50,649 nt of DNA from Clostridiales bacterium (GTDB lineage: Bacteria; Bacillota; Clostridia; Lachnospirales; Lachnospiraceae), in the NCBI GenBank assembly GCA_021204085.1, contig JAJPZY010000044.1:1-50649 (forward strand), given 5' to 3'. Within the stretch, counting starts at the first letter, position 1; each line of letters opens with the position of its first letter. The notes under the pieces are model-generated. The model was not told the origin of the DNA and did not search any database. It saw only the letters and a program-made list of their open reading frames with translations. Made by a program: the position numbers and the translations under genes. This document shows, piece after piece, positions 1 to 8,499 of the stretch.

Positions 1-289
1 AGGTTTTGAGCCTTGGCTTAGCACTACTTTTTTAATTCAACTCCCAAAGTCAGGTAGTATAATTGATTCCACTTAAGATTGCAAGCTTTTTTTGGCTTTT
101 CCGATTATTTTTTGTATTTTTTTCAGTACAATGCGGTTATATTATTTCCCGAAGAAAAAACAGCAAAAGAGAGCTTCCCCAGGGCCGGATAACAGTCTAC
201 CCCGGAGACACTCTCTTCCTTATATAATATGTTTTATGATACGCTCTTCTGCCATGACGGCATTAAAATCGAATCAACTTCTTTTCCGT
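1..289. other. Intergenic stretch at window start
   Basis: No convincing gene is visible. The right half holds the terminator-like hairpin of the minus-strand lipoprotein gene. The left half is AT-rich with several short T-runs and no clear promoter or structured RNA that I can support. Confidence 0.5.
168..216 (-). terminator. Probable intrinsic terminator of the lipoprotein gene
   Basis: Read on the minus strand, AGAGAG and CTCTCT form the outer stem, with a second G/C-rich pairing (TCTCC with GGGGA) inside. The 3' arm runs into TTTTGCTGTTTTTTC. It lies about 75 bp past the stop codon of the lipoprotein gene at 290-937, the expected place for a terminator. Confidence 0.55.
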
Positions 290-937
290 TTATTCGGCGG
301 CGCTGTCCTCTGCAGTTTCATCCTCCGTCGTTGTTTCGGTGCTGTCAATGGTAAGATAGATATATTCTTCTTCATCACCCGGATTCTGGAGAACCATCCC
401 CGTCGTGTTTCCGTCATCATCCAGCACATTCATCACATACCAGCAGGTGGACGTCCCCTCCTGAACATTATTTAAAAGTACACAGAGGTAATATCTGCCG
501 TCCTCGTCTTCCTCTGTCTGATAAAAATCAATCGAGTAAACATATACATTCAGATCGTCACTCTCATCGAGATAGGCAACTCCCACCGTATCTCCGCCGA
601 AAGCCCAGGCCGATCCGTCATTTTCACAGGTATAATATCCGTAGATTGCCGAAGTTCCCTCTGCCAGCTCCAGCACGGAAATCTCCGTCCCGTCTTCCAG
701 CGCCAGAACCTGCCAGTCCGCTTCACTTTCTTCGCTTTCCGCACTGGTTTCAGCATCCTCCGTGTCAGCCGCCTCCTCGGTGCTGTCCCCGCTCTCCGCA
801 GCTTCTGCCTCTGCACTGCTGCTTTCATCCGCCGTACCGGATGATCCTCCCGCAGTATCCGTGCCGCAGGACGTCAGCACCAGCCCGGAAGATAAGCAGA
901 GACACAGCATCAGTCCCAGGCAAACCTTTCTCTTCAT
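290..937 (-). CDS. Secreted lipoprotein of unknown function
   Basis: The protein (215 residues) opens with a basic, hydrophobic signal peptide (MKRKVCLGLMLC) ending in a lipobox-like LVLTSCG, so it should be a lipid-anchored surface protein. A Ser/Glu/Ala/Asp-rich linker of about 60 residues follows, then a domain of about 110 residues rich in Tyr, Asp and Glu with beta-like alternation (GYYTCENDG, VYVYSIDFY), and an acidic Thr/Glu tail. I do not recognise the domain. I chose the ATG at 937 rather than the longer frame to 1015 because only this start gives a proper signal peptide. It follows the giant surface-protein gene by 116 bp on the same strand and could share its transcript. Confidence 0.75.
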   Translation of the reverse strand: MKRKVCLGLMLCLCLSSGLVLTSCGTDTAGGSSGTADESSSAEAEAAESGDSTEEAADTEDAETSAESEESEADWQVLALEDGTEISVLELAEGTSAIYGYYTCENDGSAWAFGGDTVGVAYLDESDDLNVYVYSIDFYQTEEDEDGRYYLCVLLNNVQEGTSTCWYVMNVLDDDGNTTGMVLQNPGDEEEYIYLTIDSTETTTEDETAEDSAAE

Positions 938-1053
938 CTTTTCTATCCGCCTTTCCGCCTCTTCTTTTTTGAGACCCCGACAGCACACGCCGCCGGGGCC
1001 TCTTTTGTCCGGCACGACAGCCGGATCAATTACACTCTGTCATTCGAACAGGA

Positions 1054-4000
1054 TTACTGCATCCTTCTCTTTCTGTACGCTGCAACACCGGAAGCCAGTG
1101 CAGCTGCCGCAACAACGATCCATACCCAAACCGCGTTGGTATCGCCGGTCTTCGCGGTGCTCGTGCTGCTTGTGCTGCTGGTTGTAGTTGTGGTTGTGTC
1201 ATCATCAGAAGATGTTGTCGCTGCATCATCAGAAGAATCATCTGAACCGCTTACAGTTGTGCTGTCATCCGTGCTGGCCGGGAAGGTTGTAAATCCATAG
1301 GTACCCTCGCCATACTCAACACCGTCCACAGTCAGAGTTACGCCCTCTGCAACAACAACTTTTGCTTCGGTGGAAACGCTCAGGCTGGAAACCACGGAAG
1401 TACCATCCACATACCAAACTGCGTCATCCGTCAGTGTCACATTGATATCATTGCCGCCGTTGTAGTTCACAAGGTTCGCCACCTGGCCGATGCTGTAGTA
1501 CTCGGTCATATCAAAAGAGGTGTTCTGCTCTGCAAGAATCTCTGCCGCATCCTCTTCGGAATCATAAGCGTCGCCGCCGTTCGCTTTTACAATCTGGGAA
1601 CCGTCATAGGTTACATGGATTGCAGCGGTAGAAGCAACCGCACCCGTCAGGGTAGCGCCCGCACCCAGAGTCAGGTTCAGAGTGGAAGCATCCAGAGATC
1701 CCATCGTGCTGTTGTCAGAACCGGAAGCATTGTACACATTTCCTTCATAATCGCCATTCGTGAAGGTGAAGTTCTGCTCGGAACCGTCATTTGACGCTTC
1801 CTCAGTATTGAAGCCTTCATACTCGGAATGTGAGCTGCGGAAGTTCATGAATGCGCCATTATAGTTATCCTCATCATCCGTGGACATCATGCCGCCGTTC
1901 GTCGCGTCGTCATTGTCCATCACCTGGATCAGGACACCGCCGTTGCTGATTACCGCATCATCAATTGTAGCATCCAGGCTCTCACCGGAGGAACCGGACT
2001 TCACCAGGAAGGTAGCATAACCGGAGTTCACGATCGTGCCTTCTTCGATGGTAATATAGTTCGGGCTCTGATGAACCATGAAACCGAAGGTATCGGAGTT
2101 AATCTCTGTAACTTTGGTCTCAGTCGCAGTGTACTCAATATCGTTCTCGCCTGTTGCGCTGGATAACGTATAAGTCTCGCCCGCCTCAATGCTGGTGTAT
2201 GTCGCCGTACCGCCGGTAAAGATGGAAGCGTAAGTACCTACGTTCACTTCTGCGCCCGCGAAAGTCTCAACCGCGCTGCCGATCACATAGGTGCCGTAAC
2301 CGGAACCATAGTTTGTCGTGTACGGGTTGTCATTGGTTACATAAATCTCACTTGCAGTCCCGTCGGAATGTGTCGTCTCCTGAAGCGGAGCCGCTGCAGA
2401 CTCGTCCGCATTGTTCAATGTCAGGGAAGTATCATAAATGTTCAGATACATGTTGCTGCCGGAGTCGGTGGAAAGTACCGCCCATGCGCCGGCCTGTGTA
2501 TCAGAATCTGTCACGTTCATGGTGGAATCATTACCCATCAGGTTCGTGCAGCGGGAGGTTCCCATGATACCCAGGATCCACGGAGGAGCTACCATCACTG
2601 CCTGATCCGGTGTATTCATATAATCGCCGTAGAGCGTGCCGCCGTTGCTGATCATCGTAGAATTATCAATGGTTACGGTTGCTCCGCTGTCCGCAAATAC
2701 CGGCATCGTCGCCACACCGGTGGTCTCGATATAGGAATCAGAAATTGTTACCACGGAATCTCCGTAAACCGCAATTGCAGATCCATTACCGGAGAAGTCG
2801 CAGGTATCGGTGCCGTCTGCGTCAGTATTCAATATGATATAAGCGCCGGTGATCTCATAATCGCTGTCGATGATGATGATGCCGTTGTGGCCGGACTCAC
2901 TGTCAGTGATCTCAATGCCGTCAGCCGCGGATCCGTTGTAAGTGCCTGCGCTGATCAGCTCAGTATTGGAATAGTAAGCATCTACCATATTGCCGTTAAC
3001 GATCAGAGCCGCGATGTACTGGTAATCTTCTTCTCCGCCGCTGCTCCAGGAACCAATCACGCTTTCATATACCACATAGGCAGATGTGTTCTTTGTATAG
3101 CCATCGGCTGTGATCACGCCATTTGTGTACACTACATCACCAACTGTCAGAGTAACGCCATCCGGAATAACAACCTGTGCATTGCCGGTTACAGTCAGGC
3201 TTTCGATCACGGAAGTTCCGTCCACGTTCCAGACTGCGTTATCGGTCAATGTTACGTTAATGTCGTTACCGCCGTTATAGTTTACAAGGTTAGCCACCTG
3301 GCCGATGCTGTAGTACTCGGTCGCATCAAAGGATGTATTCTGCTCCGCAAGAACTTCTGCCGCATCCTCTACGGAATCATAAGCGTCGCCGCCGTTCGCT
3401 TTCACAATCTGGGAACCGTCATAGGTTACATGGATTGCAGCGGTAGAAGCAACCGCGCCCGTCAGGGTAGCGCCTGTGCCCAGAGTCAGGTTCAGAGTAG
3501 AAGCATCCAGAGAACCCATTGTGCTGTTGTCAGAACCGGAAGCATTGTAAACGTTTCCTTCATAATCGCCGTTGGTGAATGTGAAGTTCTGCTCGGAACC
3601 GCCGTTTGCTGCCTCTTCTGTATTGAAGCCTTCATTCTCCGTATGTACGGTGCGGAAGTTCATGCCGCTGCCGTTGTAGTTCTGCTCATCATCAGTGGTC
3701 ATCATGCCGCCGTTGGTTGCGTCGTCATTGTCCATCACCTGGATCAGAACACCGCCGTTGCTGATTACCGCATCGTCAATTGTAGCATCAACGCTCTCAT
3801 TAGAGGAACCGGACTTCACCAGGAAGGTAGCATAACCGGAATTCACGATTGTGCCTTCTTCGATGGTAATATAGTTCGGGCTCTGATGAACCATGAAACC
3901 GAAGGTATCGGAATTGATCTCAGTGACTTTGGTCTCAGTCGCAGTGTACTCAACATCATTCCCACTGGCACTTTCCAGTGTGTACGTTGTACCCGCCGCA

Positions 4001-4872
4001 ATACTGGTATAGGTCGCCCTACCGCCGGTGAAGATGGAAGCATAAGTTCCTACGTTCACTGTAGCACCTGCAAAGGTCTCAACCGCCGAACCGATCACAT
4101 AGGTGCCGTAACCGGAACCATAGTTTGTCGTATACGGGTTATCTCTGGTAGTGTACAGCTGACTTGCAGACCCATCAGAACGCGTCGTCTCCTGAAGCGG
4201 AGCTGCCGCAGACTCATTCGCATTATTCAGTGTCAGAGAGGTATCATAAATGTTCAGATACATGTTGCTGCCGGAGTCGGTGGAAAGTACCGCCCATGCG
4301 CCGGCTTCTGTAACAGAATCTGTCACGTTCATAGTGGAATCATTGCCCATCAGGTTCGTGCAGCGAGAAGTTCCCATGATACCCAAGATCCACGGAGGAG
4401 CGACCATCAATGCCTGATCCGGTGTGTTCATGTAATCGCCATAGAGGGTGCCGCCGTTACTGATTAGCGTGGAATCATCAATCGTTACGGTTGATCCGCT
4501 GTCTGCAAAGATCGGCATTGTAGCTACTCCGGTGGTCTCAATCGTAGAGTCGGAAATCGTCACCACGGAATCTCCATATACCGCGATAGCGGTACCTCTT
4601 CCGGAGAAATCGCAGGTATCGGTGCCGTCCGCATCAGTGTCAAGAGTAATGCTGGCATTATCAATACTGTAAGTACCAACATTGTAAAGGATAATGCCGT
4701 TGTCACCGGATGTCGTATCATTAATTACAACATCTGTCGCACTGTCCGCATCATAGGTGCCGCTCTCAACCAGGTCGGGATTGGAATAAGTCGTGTAATC
4801 ATCTTCATACACAAAAATTCCTGCGGTATACTCATAATCCTCGTCTCCGCCGCTGCTCCAGGAGCCGAGCAC
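1054..4872 (-). repeat. Intragenic tandem duplication, period 1812 bp (604 codons)
   Basis: Copy 1 starts at 4872 and copy 2 at 3060; both begin with the codons for V-(L/I)-G-S-W-S-S-G-G. Long blocks are almost identical at DNA level, for example around 1600-1750 and 3400-3550, and around 2560-2640 and 4370-4450. The first 80 or so codons of each copy have diverged. The pattern suggests duplication followed by partial homogenisation. Confidence 0.9.
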
Positions 4873-5286
4873 ACCCGAGTAGGTATTCAGCCCAGTACTT
4901 TCCTCCGTGCTCTCTTCCTCGGTTCCATCCTCAGAATCCGCCATTGCAGAAACCTCTGCATCAGCCTCCTCTTCTGTCTCCCCGGCATCTTCCGCCGCTG
5001 CAGCTTCCTCCGCGCCTTCTTCCGCCTCAGCGTCATCAGACTCCGTCTCTGCTGCCTCAGCTGCTTCTGTCTCTTCCGTTGTTTCAGCTGCTTCCGCTTC
5101 CTCAACATCCGCAGATGCTTCTTCTGATGTTTCCTCATCAGCAGTAAGCGTCTCGGTGTCTTCTGCCGCGGCCTCAACCGAAGTGGAGTCGTCCGTTATC
5201 TCCGCTGCGTAGGATGCCAGGCTCATAGAAGCTGTCATCGTTACAACAACGCATAACGACAGAAGTTTTTTCATTCTTCTCTTCAT
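1054..5286 (-). CDS. Giant repetitive surface protein, two 604-residue tandem copies, probable wall anchor
   Basis: The protein has 1410 residues. A signal peptide (MKRRMKKLLSLCVVV, cleavage near SYAAE) is followed by an acidic Glu/Ala/Thr low-complexity stalk (about 30-135). Two very similar repeats then start at V139 and V743, each opening with GSWSSGG, a period of 604 residues. Each repeat carries short rungs such as TVTIDDSTLISNGG and LNLTLGTGATLTG that look like a right-handed parallel beta-helix, the fold of many adhesins and polysaccharide-binding proteins. A Ser/Thr/Asp stalk leads to TAKTGD, a hydrophobic span (VWVWIVVAAAALASGVAA) and a basic tail (YRKRRMQ). This resembles a non-canonical sortase signal (xxKTG) and could also act as a plain membrane anchor. 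The start has a good AGGAG site. The function (adhesion, glycan binding) is inferred from architecture only. Confidence 0.85.
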   Translation of the reverse strand: MKRRMKKLLSLCVVVTMTASMSLASYAAEITDDSTSVEAAAEDTETLTADEETSEEASADVEEAEAAETTEETEAAEAAETESDDAEAEEGAEEAAAAEDAGETEEEADAEVSAMADSEDGTEEESTEESTGLNTYSGVLGSWSSGGDEDYEYTAGIFVYEDDYTTYSNPDLVESGTYDADSATDVVINDTTSGDNGIILYNVGTYSIDNASITLDTDADGTDTCDFSGRGTAIAVYGDSVVTISDSTIETTGVATMPIFADSGSTVTIDDSTLISNGGTLYGDYMNTPDQALMVAPPWILGIMGTSRCTNLMGNDSTMNVTDSVTEAGAWAVLSTDSGSNMYLNIYDTSLTLNNANESAAAPLQETTRSDGSASQLYTTRDNPYTTNYGSGYGTYVIGSAVETFAGATVNVGTYASIFTGGRATYTSIAAGTTYTLESASGNDVEYTATETKVTEINSDTFGFMVHQSPNYITIEEGTIVNSGYATFLVKSGSSNESVDATIDDAVISNGGVLIQVMDNDDATNGGMMTTDDEQNYNGSGMNFRTVHTENEGFNTEEAANGGSEQNFTFTNGDYEGNVYNASGSDNSTMGSLDASTLNLTLGTGATLTGAVASTAAIHVTYDGSQIVKANGGDAYDSVEDAAEVLAEQNTSFDATEYYSIGQVANLVNYNGGNDINVTLTDNAVWNVDGTSVIESLTVTGNAQVVIPDGVTLTVGDVVYTNGVITADGYTKNTSAYVVYESVIGSWSSGGEEDYQYIAALIVNGNMVDAYYSNTELISAGTYNGSAADGIEITDSESGHNGIIIIDSDYEITGAYIILNTDADGTDTCDFSGNGSAIAVYGDSVVTISDSYIETTGVATMPVFADSGATVTIDNSTMISNGGTLYGDYMNTPDQAVMVAPPWILGIMGTSRCTNLMGNDSTMNVTDSDTQAGAWAVLSTDSGSNMYLNIYDTSLTLNNADESAAAPLQETTHSDGTASEIYVTNDNPYTTNYGSGYGTYVIGSAVETFAGAEVNVGTYASIFTGGTATYTSIEAGETYTLSSATGENDIEYTATETKVTEINSDTFGFMVHQSPNYITIEEGTIVNSGYATFLVKSGSSGESLDATIDDAVISNGGVLIQVMDNDDATNGGMMSTDDEDNYNGAFMNFRSSHSEYEGFNTEEASNDGSEQNFTFTNGDYEGNVYNASGSDNSTMGSLDASTLNLTLGAGATLTGAVASTAAIHVTYDGSQIVKANGGDAYDSEEDAAEILAEQNTSFDMTEYYSIGQVANLVNYNGGNDINVTLTDDAVWYVDGTSVVSSLSVSTEAKVVVAEGVTLTVDGVEYGEGTYGFTTFPASTDDSTTVSGSDDSSDDAATTSSDDDTTTTTTSSTSSTSTAKTGDTNAVWVWIVVAAAALASGVAAYRKRRMQ

Positions 5287-5475
5287 ACAATTCTCCTTTC
5301 TTAATATTTTTTGACATAATTTATGCCTTCTATCATTTTAACAATTCACCAATTTACATCACACTAAGTTTTTTGTGAAAAAAGTACGGTTTTTTGCGAA
5401 AATTCACATTTTTGTCATAAATAGTTCATATTTTATCAAACATTTCGGCAAAAATTACCATTTTTACAAACAAAT

Positions 5476-5498
5476 CAGGAGGCCTCAACGGCCTCCTG
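5476..5498 (-). terminator. Intrinsic terminator of the PrsA-like gene
   Basis: A perfect 9-bp stem, CAGGAGGCC with GGCCTCCTG, closes a 5-nt loop. On the minus strand it is followed by ATTTGTTTGT. It lies about 60 bp past the stop at 5560. The rest of 5287-5559 is AT-rich and should hold the promoter of the giant surface-protein gene, but no box pair stood out. Confidence 0.8.
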
Positions 5499-5559
5499 CA
5501 CAAAATCCACTCTCAATTTCCTGTTAATTTGCAAAATCAGATCGGTTTCAAACGCAGCA

Positions 5560-6843
5560 TCAGTCATCGCTGCTGACTCCGTCAATCAGATCTCTCAGAG
5601 CATCCAGATTTCCCATAAAATCTGTCACACTGAAATCATCCAGCACACCGGTATCCTCAATCTCTGCCGCAGACATCCACTGATCAATCATCTCCTGATA
5701 AGCATCATCAATACACTGTTCCGCCACCGTATAGGAGTCCGAGAACTCAGACTCCGCCGTCACGGTGTCGCGGATGATCACATAGTAGCCGTCCTCTGTC
5801 TTTCCGGTTATCCCGATTTCTCCCTCATCCAAAGACTCCAGAAGCGTTTCAAAGTCTTCCAGAACAGTATCGGAGCTGTCATAGACAAGCTCCCCCGTTG
5901 TATTGCCATCCGGGTTGTCCGCGGCATACGCGATAATGGCTTCATCCAGCTCTTCGCCGGAGAGCGCGGTCAGATCCTCATAACAGGCTTCCGCCTGGTC
6001 CAGATACTCTGCTTTTTCCTCATCGGTCAGATCTTCAAAATCGGAAGTATCTCCAAACAAAAGATAGCGGCAGGCGCGAACCTCCTGTTCCTCAATATAC
6101 TCCTCAATATCTGCCTCTGTAATCTCATACTCTCCGCCCTCGCTGAAAAGTACATTCTCATACTGCTGGTAATAATAATTGCGGAGATACATTTCCTCCA
6201 GGCCTTCCCTGGTCGTGCCGTAATACAGAAGAGACAGGTTCATCTGAGCTGTTCCCTGCTCCTCAATCCAGGCCGCTTTCTCCTCCTCACCATAATCATC
6301 CTCGGAAACCGTGCCCGCAGCTACCGCCTCATCCCAGAGATCCTCACCCAGAGAAGTGATGCTGTCCGGAATATAAGAATCATAGGATTCCTGATACTCA
6401 TCCGAAAGAGTCACGCCCGCCTCCAGAGCTTTCGAATAAACTGCGGCATTCATGGTCGCATAGTAATAGGCGTCCTCCAGCACATAATCTGCCATGGTCG
6501 TTCCGTCTTCAAGCTCCGCGGTCAGATCCGGATAAGAGTAGTACGTGTAATAATAGCTGTAACTGTAATAATACGCCTCATATGCTATCCAGTAAAAATA
6601 CTCCGATGCCGTGATATCCTGCCCGTTTACCGTATAAACAACATCCTCCGCATTCACCGCAGAATCCGTAAGATAAGCAACCACATCATCATATGCTTCC
6701 TGCGGGACACCCGAATCTTCAGATTCAGACGCCTCCGTCTCCGCACTGCTGCTGACTGCGGAAGTATCATCAGAACCGCAGGCTGTTAACAAAGATACTG
6801 ACAGCGCCAGTATAATACTTAATGCCATAATTCTCTTCTTCAC
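5560..6843 (-). CDS. PrsA-like peptidyl-prolyl isomerase lipoprotein (foldase)
   Basis: The 427-residue protein starts with a GTG codon eight bases after a full AGGAGG; the longer frame to 6897 has no comparable site. A lipoprotein signal peptide ends in SLLTACGS. A Tyr-rich SurA/PrsA-like N-terminal chaperone region follows (TVNGQDITASEYFYW). The later region CRYLLFGDTSDFEDLTDEEK...GELVYDSSD...GEIGITGKTEDGYYVI matches the layout of a parvulin (PPIC-type) domain, although it is degenerate and may lack catalytic activity. PrsA proteins assist folding of exported proteins on the outer face of the membrane. The neighbouring 1410-residue surface protein is an obvious candidate client, but that link is inference. 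Confidence 0.75.
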   Translation of the reverse strand: MKKRIMALSIILALSVSLLTACGSDDTSAVSSSAETEASESEDSGVPQEAYDDVVAYLTDSAVNAEDVVYTVNGQDITASEYFYWIAYEAYYYSYSYYYTYYSYPDLTAELEDGTTMADYVLEDAYYYATMNAAVYSKALEAGVTLSDEYQESYDSYIPDSITSLGEDLWDEAVAAGTVSEDDYGEEEKAAWIEEQGTAQMNLSLLYYGTTREGLEEMYLRNYYYQQYENVLFSEGGEYEITEADIEEYIEEQEVRACRYLLFGDTSDFEDLTDEEKAEYLDQAEACYEDLTALSGEELDEAIIAYAADNPDGNTTGELVYDSSDTVLEDFETLLESLDEGEIGITGKTEDGYYVIIRDTVTAESEFSDSYTVAEQCIDDAYQEMIDQWMSAAEIEDTGVLDDFSVTDFMGNLDALRDLIDGVSSDD

Positions 6844-6897
6844 TGTAATTTCCTCCTGAAATCTGTAGAATACCATACCCTTATCAATCTGATTCAT

Positions 6898-6926
6898 AAG
6901 ATATACGACCTGACAGCTTCACGCAA
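6898..6926 (-). promoter_or_regulatory. Candidate promoter of the PrsA-like gene
   Basis: TTGCGT, a 17-bp spacer and TATCTT on the minus strand. The -35 box is fair and the -10 box imperfect. It would start transcription about 50 bp before the GTG start codon. Confidence 0.4.
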
Positions 6927-7041
6927 ACCAAAAACATATTAACACTATTTTACTTTCCGGCCTTCTTTTAAAAAAGGCAACTTTTTGCCCATAACAGGAC
7001 ATTTTTTTAGAATTTCTTCTTTTTAATTCTCATATGCAGGA

Positions 7042-7070
7042 TTGACGGAACCTTTCCCGCCCCATATAAT
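7042..7070 (+). promoter_or_regulatory. Sigma-70 promoter of the methyltransferase gene
   Basis: TTGACG (7042-7047), a 17-bp spacer and a perfect TATAAT (7065-7070) give a near-consensus housekeeping promoter. The predicted transcript begins near 7077, leaving a leader of about 150 nt that holds two hairpins. Confidence 0.75.
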
Positions 7071-7130
7071 GATGATACCAGGGTCAAAATAAATGAGATA
7101 GGAAATCTCTGATTTCCGTAATCGAATTTA

Positions 7131-7181
7131 TGCAAAGCTGGTTATGAATGAAACGCTTGCGGTTCGATTCATGACTTTGCA
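7131..7181 (+). repeat. Long leader hairpin before the methyltransferase gene
   Basis: The outer stem TGCAAAG/CTTTGCA (7 bp) encloses an inner stem ATGAAT/ATTCAT, with further GAA/TTC and CGC/GCG pairs towards the tip. It lies wholly in the predicted 5' leader, 48 bp before the start codon. A smaller hairpin (GAGAT/ATCTC) lies just upstream near 7095-7109. Its role is unknown; it belongs to a set of long leader hairpins seen across this window. Confidence 0.6.
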
Positions 7182-7228
7182 CCATCGAATATTCAAAATG
7201 ATAAAATATAGAAGCAGGCAGGTTTATT

Positions 7229-8113
7229 ATGTGGATTGCGGATAACTGGAAAGATTACGAAGTCATCGACTGCTCGCAGGGAGAAAAGCTGGAGCGGTGG
7301 GGAAACTACACACTGGTGCGCCCGGATCCCCAGGTCATCTGGGACACGCCGAAGGATCACATCGGTTGGAAAAAGATGAACGCACATTACCACCGCAGCA
7401 AAAAAGGCGGCGGAGAATGGGAGTTTTTTGACTTGCCGCAGCAGTGGAGCATCCGCTATCAGAAGCTCGGCCTGACCTTCCACCTAAAACCGTTCAGCTT
7501 CAAACACACGGGGCTCTTTCTGGAACAGGCAGCGAACTGGGACTGGTTTTACGATAAAATAAAAACAGCCGGCCGGCCGATAAAGGTTTTAAATCTGTTT
7601 GCCTACACAGGTGGAGCGACGTTAGCAGCTGCTGCTGCCGGAGCATCCGTCACACACGTGGATGCCTCCAAGGGTATGGTACAGTGGGCGAAAGAAAATG
7701 CAGCAGCCTCTGGCCTGTCCGATGCGCCCATCCGCTGGCTGGTCGACGACTGCGTGAAGTTTGTGGAGCGCGAGATTCGCCGGGGAAATCACTACGACGC
7801 CGTCATCATGGACCCGCCGTCCTATGGCCGCGGACCGAAGGGCGAGATCTGGAAGATTGAGGAATCCGTCTATCCGCTGGTAAAGCTCTGCGCGCAGCTT
7901 TTGTCCGACGACCCGCTGTTCTTCCTCATCAACTCCTACACCACAGGACTGCAGCCCGCAGTACTGGCCTACATGCTCGGCTCCGCGGTTGAAACCTCCG
8001 CCGGGAAAAAACGCGGCGGCTCTGTCACCGCCTCCGAAATCGGGCTTCCCGTCACCGAGAGCGGGCTCATCCTCCCCTGCGGCGCCTCGGGGCATTGGGA
8101 GAAAGAAGAATAA
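7229..8113 (+). CDS. Class I SAM-dependent methyltransferase, RlmI/YccW-like
   Basis: The protein has 294 residues. Motif I is LNLFAYTGGATLAAAAAGA, followed by the acidic loop VTHVDASKGMVQWAKEN, which binds S-adenosylmethionine. Motif IV is MDPPSYGRGPKGEIWK, the DPP(S/F)-type catalytic motif of N/C-methyltransferases acting on nucleic-acid bases. The arrangement resembles the catalytic domain of 23S rRNA cytosine methyltransferases (COG1092), but the N-terminal PUA domain is absent and replaced by about 90 residues ending in KHTGLFLEQ. An rRNA or tRNA substrate is therefore likely but not shown. It is a single gene with its own promoter and a structured leader, convergent with the response-regulator operon. 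Confidence 0.8.
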   Translation: MWIADNWKDYEVIDCSQGEKLERWGNYTLVRPDPQVIWDTPKDHIGWKKMNAHYHRSKKGGGEWEFFDLPQQWSIRYQKLGLTFHLKPFSFKHTGLFLEQAANWDWFYDKIKTAGRPIKVLNLFAYTGGATLAAAAAGASVTHVDASKGMVQWAKENAAASGLSDAPIRWLVDDCVKFVEREIRRGNHYDAVIMDPPSYGRGPKGEIWKIEESVYPLVKLCAQLLSDDPLFFLINSYTTGLQPAVLAYMLGSAVETSAGKKRGGSVTASEIGLPVTESGLILPCGASGHWEKEE

Positions 8114-8270
8114 GGCTACACGCGAAACTCATTTCCGCTATTTACAAAATCGTTCAAAAACGTACTCCTTTTTCTTATATACATTCGAAATTTATGTTAT
8201 AAGAAGTTGCTTTCTGCGACCCGTTTTTCCTCCTTTCATGGATTTTCGGGTCTTTTTTCTTTCTGCAATA

Positions 8271-8422
8271 CACTTTTCACTGCTTTTTGCAGTTTCTCGG
8301 GTTGTTTCTTGCTCCCGCAACACGTTTTTCACTGCTTTTTGCAGTTTCTCGGGTTGTTCTTGCTCCCGCAACACGTTTTTCACTGCTTTTTGCAGTTTCT
8401 CAGGTTATTTTTTCTTCCGCAA
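8271..8422. repeat. 51-bp minisatellite, three copies
   Basis: Three consecutive units start at 8271 (50 bp), 8321 (51 bp) and 8372 (51 bp, diverged at its end). A decayed partial copy may lie at about 8221-8270. Every unit contains ACTGC-TTTTT-GCAGT, a 5-bp hairpin with a T5 loop, then TTCTC. The minus strand reads as a 17-residue repeat (KNVLREQEQPEKLQKAV), but that frame meets a stop in the outermost copy, so a coding role is doubtful. The block fills the gap between two convergent genes; nothing else in 8114-8499 is recognisable. Confidence 0.85.
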
Positions 8423-8499
8423 CACACGTTTCCCTGCCGCAAAAGCGTTGCCCCGGTTGCCTTAAATTATATTTCTGCCATCTTCTTCATTCGTCCATA

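Noticed and set aside
971..1002. Inverted repeat GAGACCCCG / CGGGGCCTC between the two surface-protein genes as terminator
   Set aside because: The T-run follows it on the plus strand, where no gene ends; on the minus strand it is followed by A residues, so it should not stop the surface-protein transcript.
2368..4467. Long open frame of 699 codons on the plus strand opposite the giant surface-protein gene
   Set aside because: It mirrors the repeat structure of the real gene, has no ribosome site or signal peptide, and arises from the biased codon use of the acidic repeats.
4907..5212. Ser/Ala-rich frames around 4.9-5.2 kb on both strands
   Set aside because: They are shadows of the low-complexity acidic stalk of the surface protein in other frames.
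7131..7184. tRNA-like element (7-bp acceptor-like stem followed by CCA, GGTTCGATTC T-loop-like string)
   Set aside because: The length is only 54 nt; no anticodon arm exists and the T-loop string is not flanked by a 5-bp stem. It is better read as a leader hairpin.
8192..8383. Small protein with 17-residue repeats on the minus strand of the minisatellite
   Set aside because: The start would be a GTG inside a repeat without ribosome site, and an in-frame stop lies just upstream in the next repeat copy. Several frames on both strands are open by composition alone.
8271..8422. CRISPR array
   Set aside because: The repeats are directly contiguous with no unique spacers and no cas genes are nearby; it is a minisatellite.
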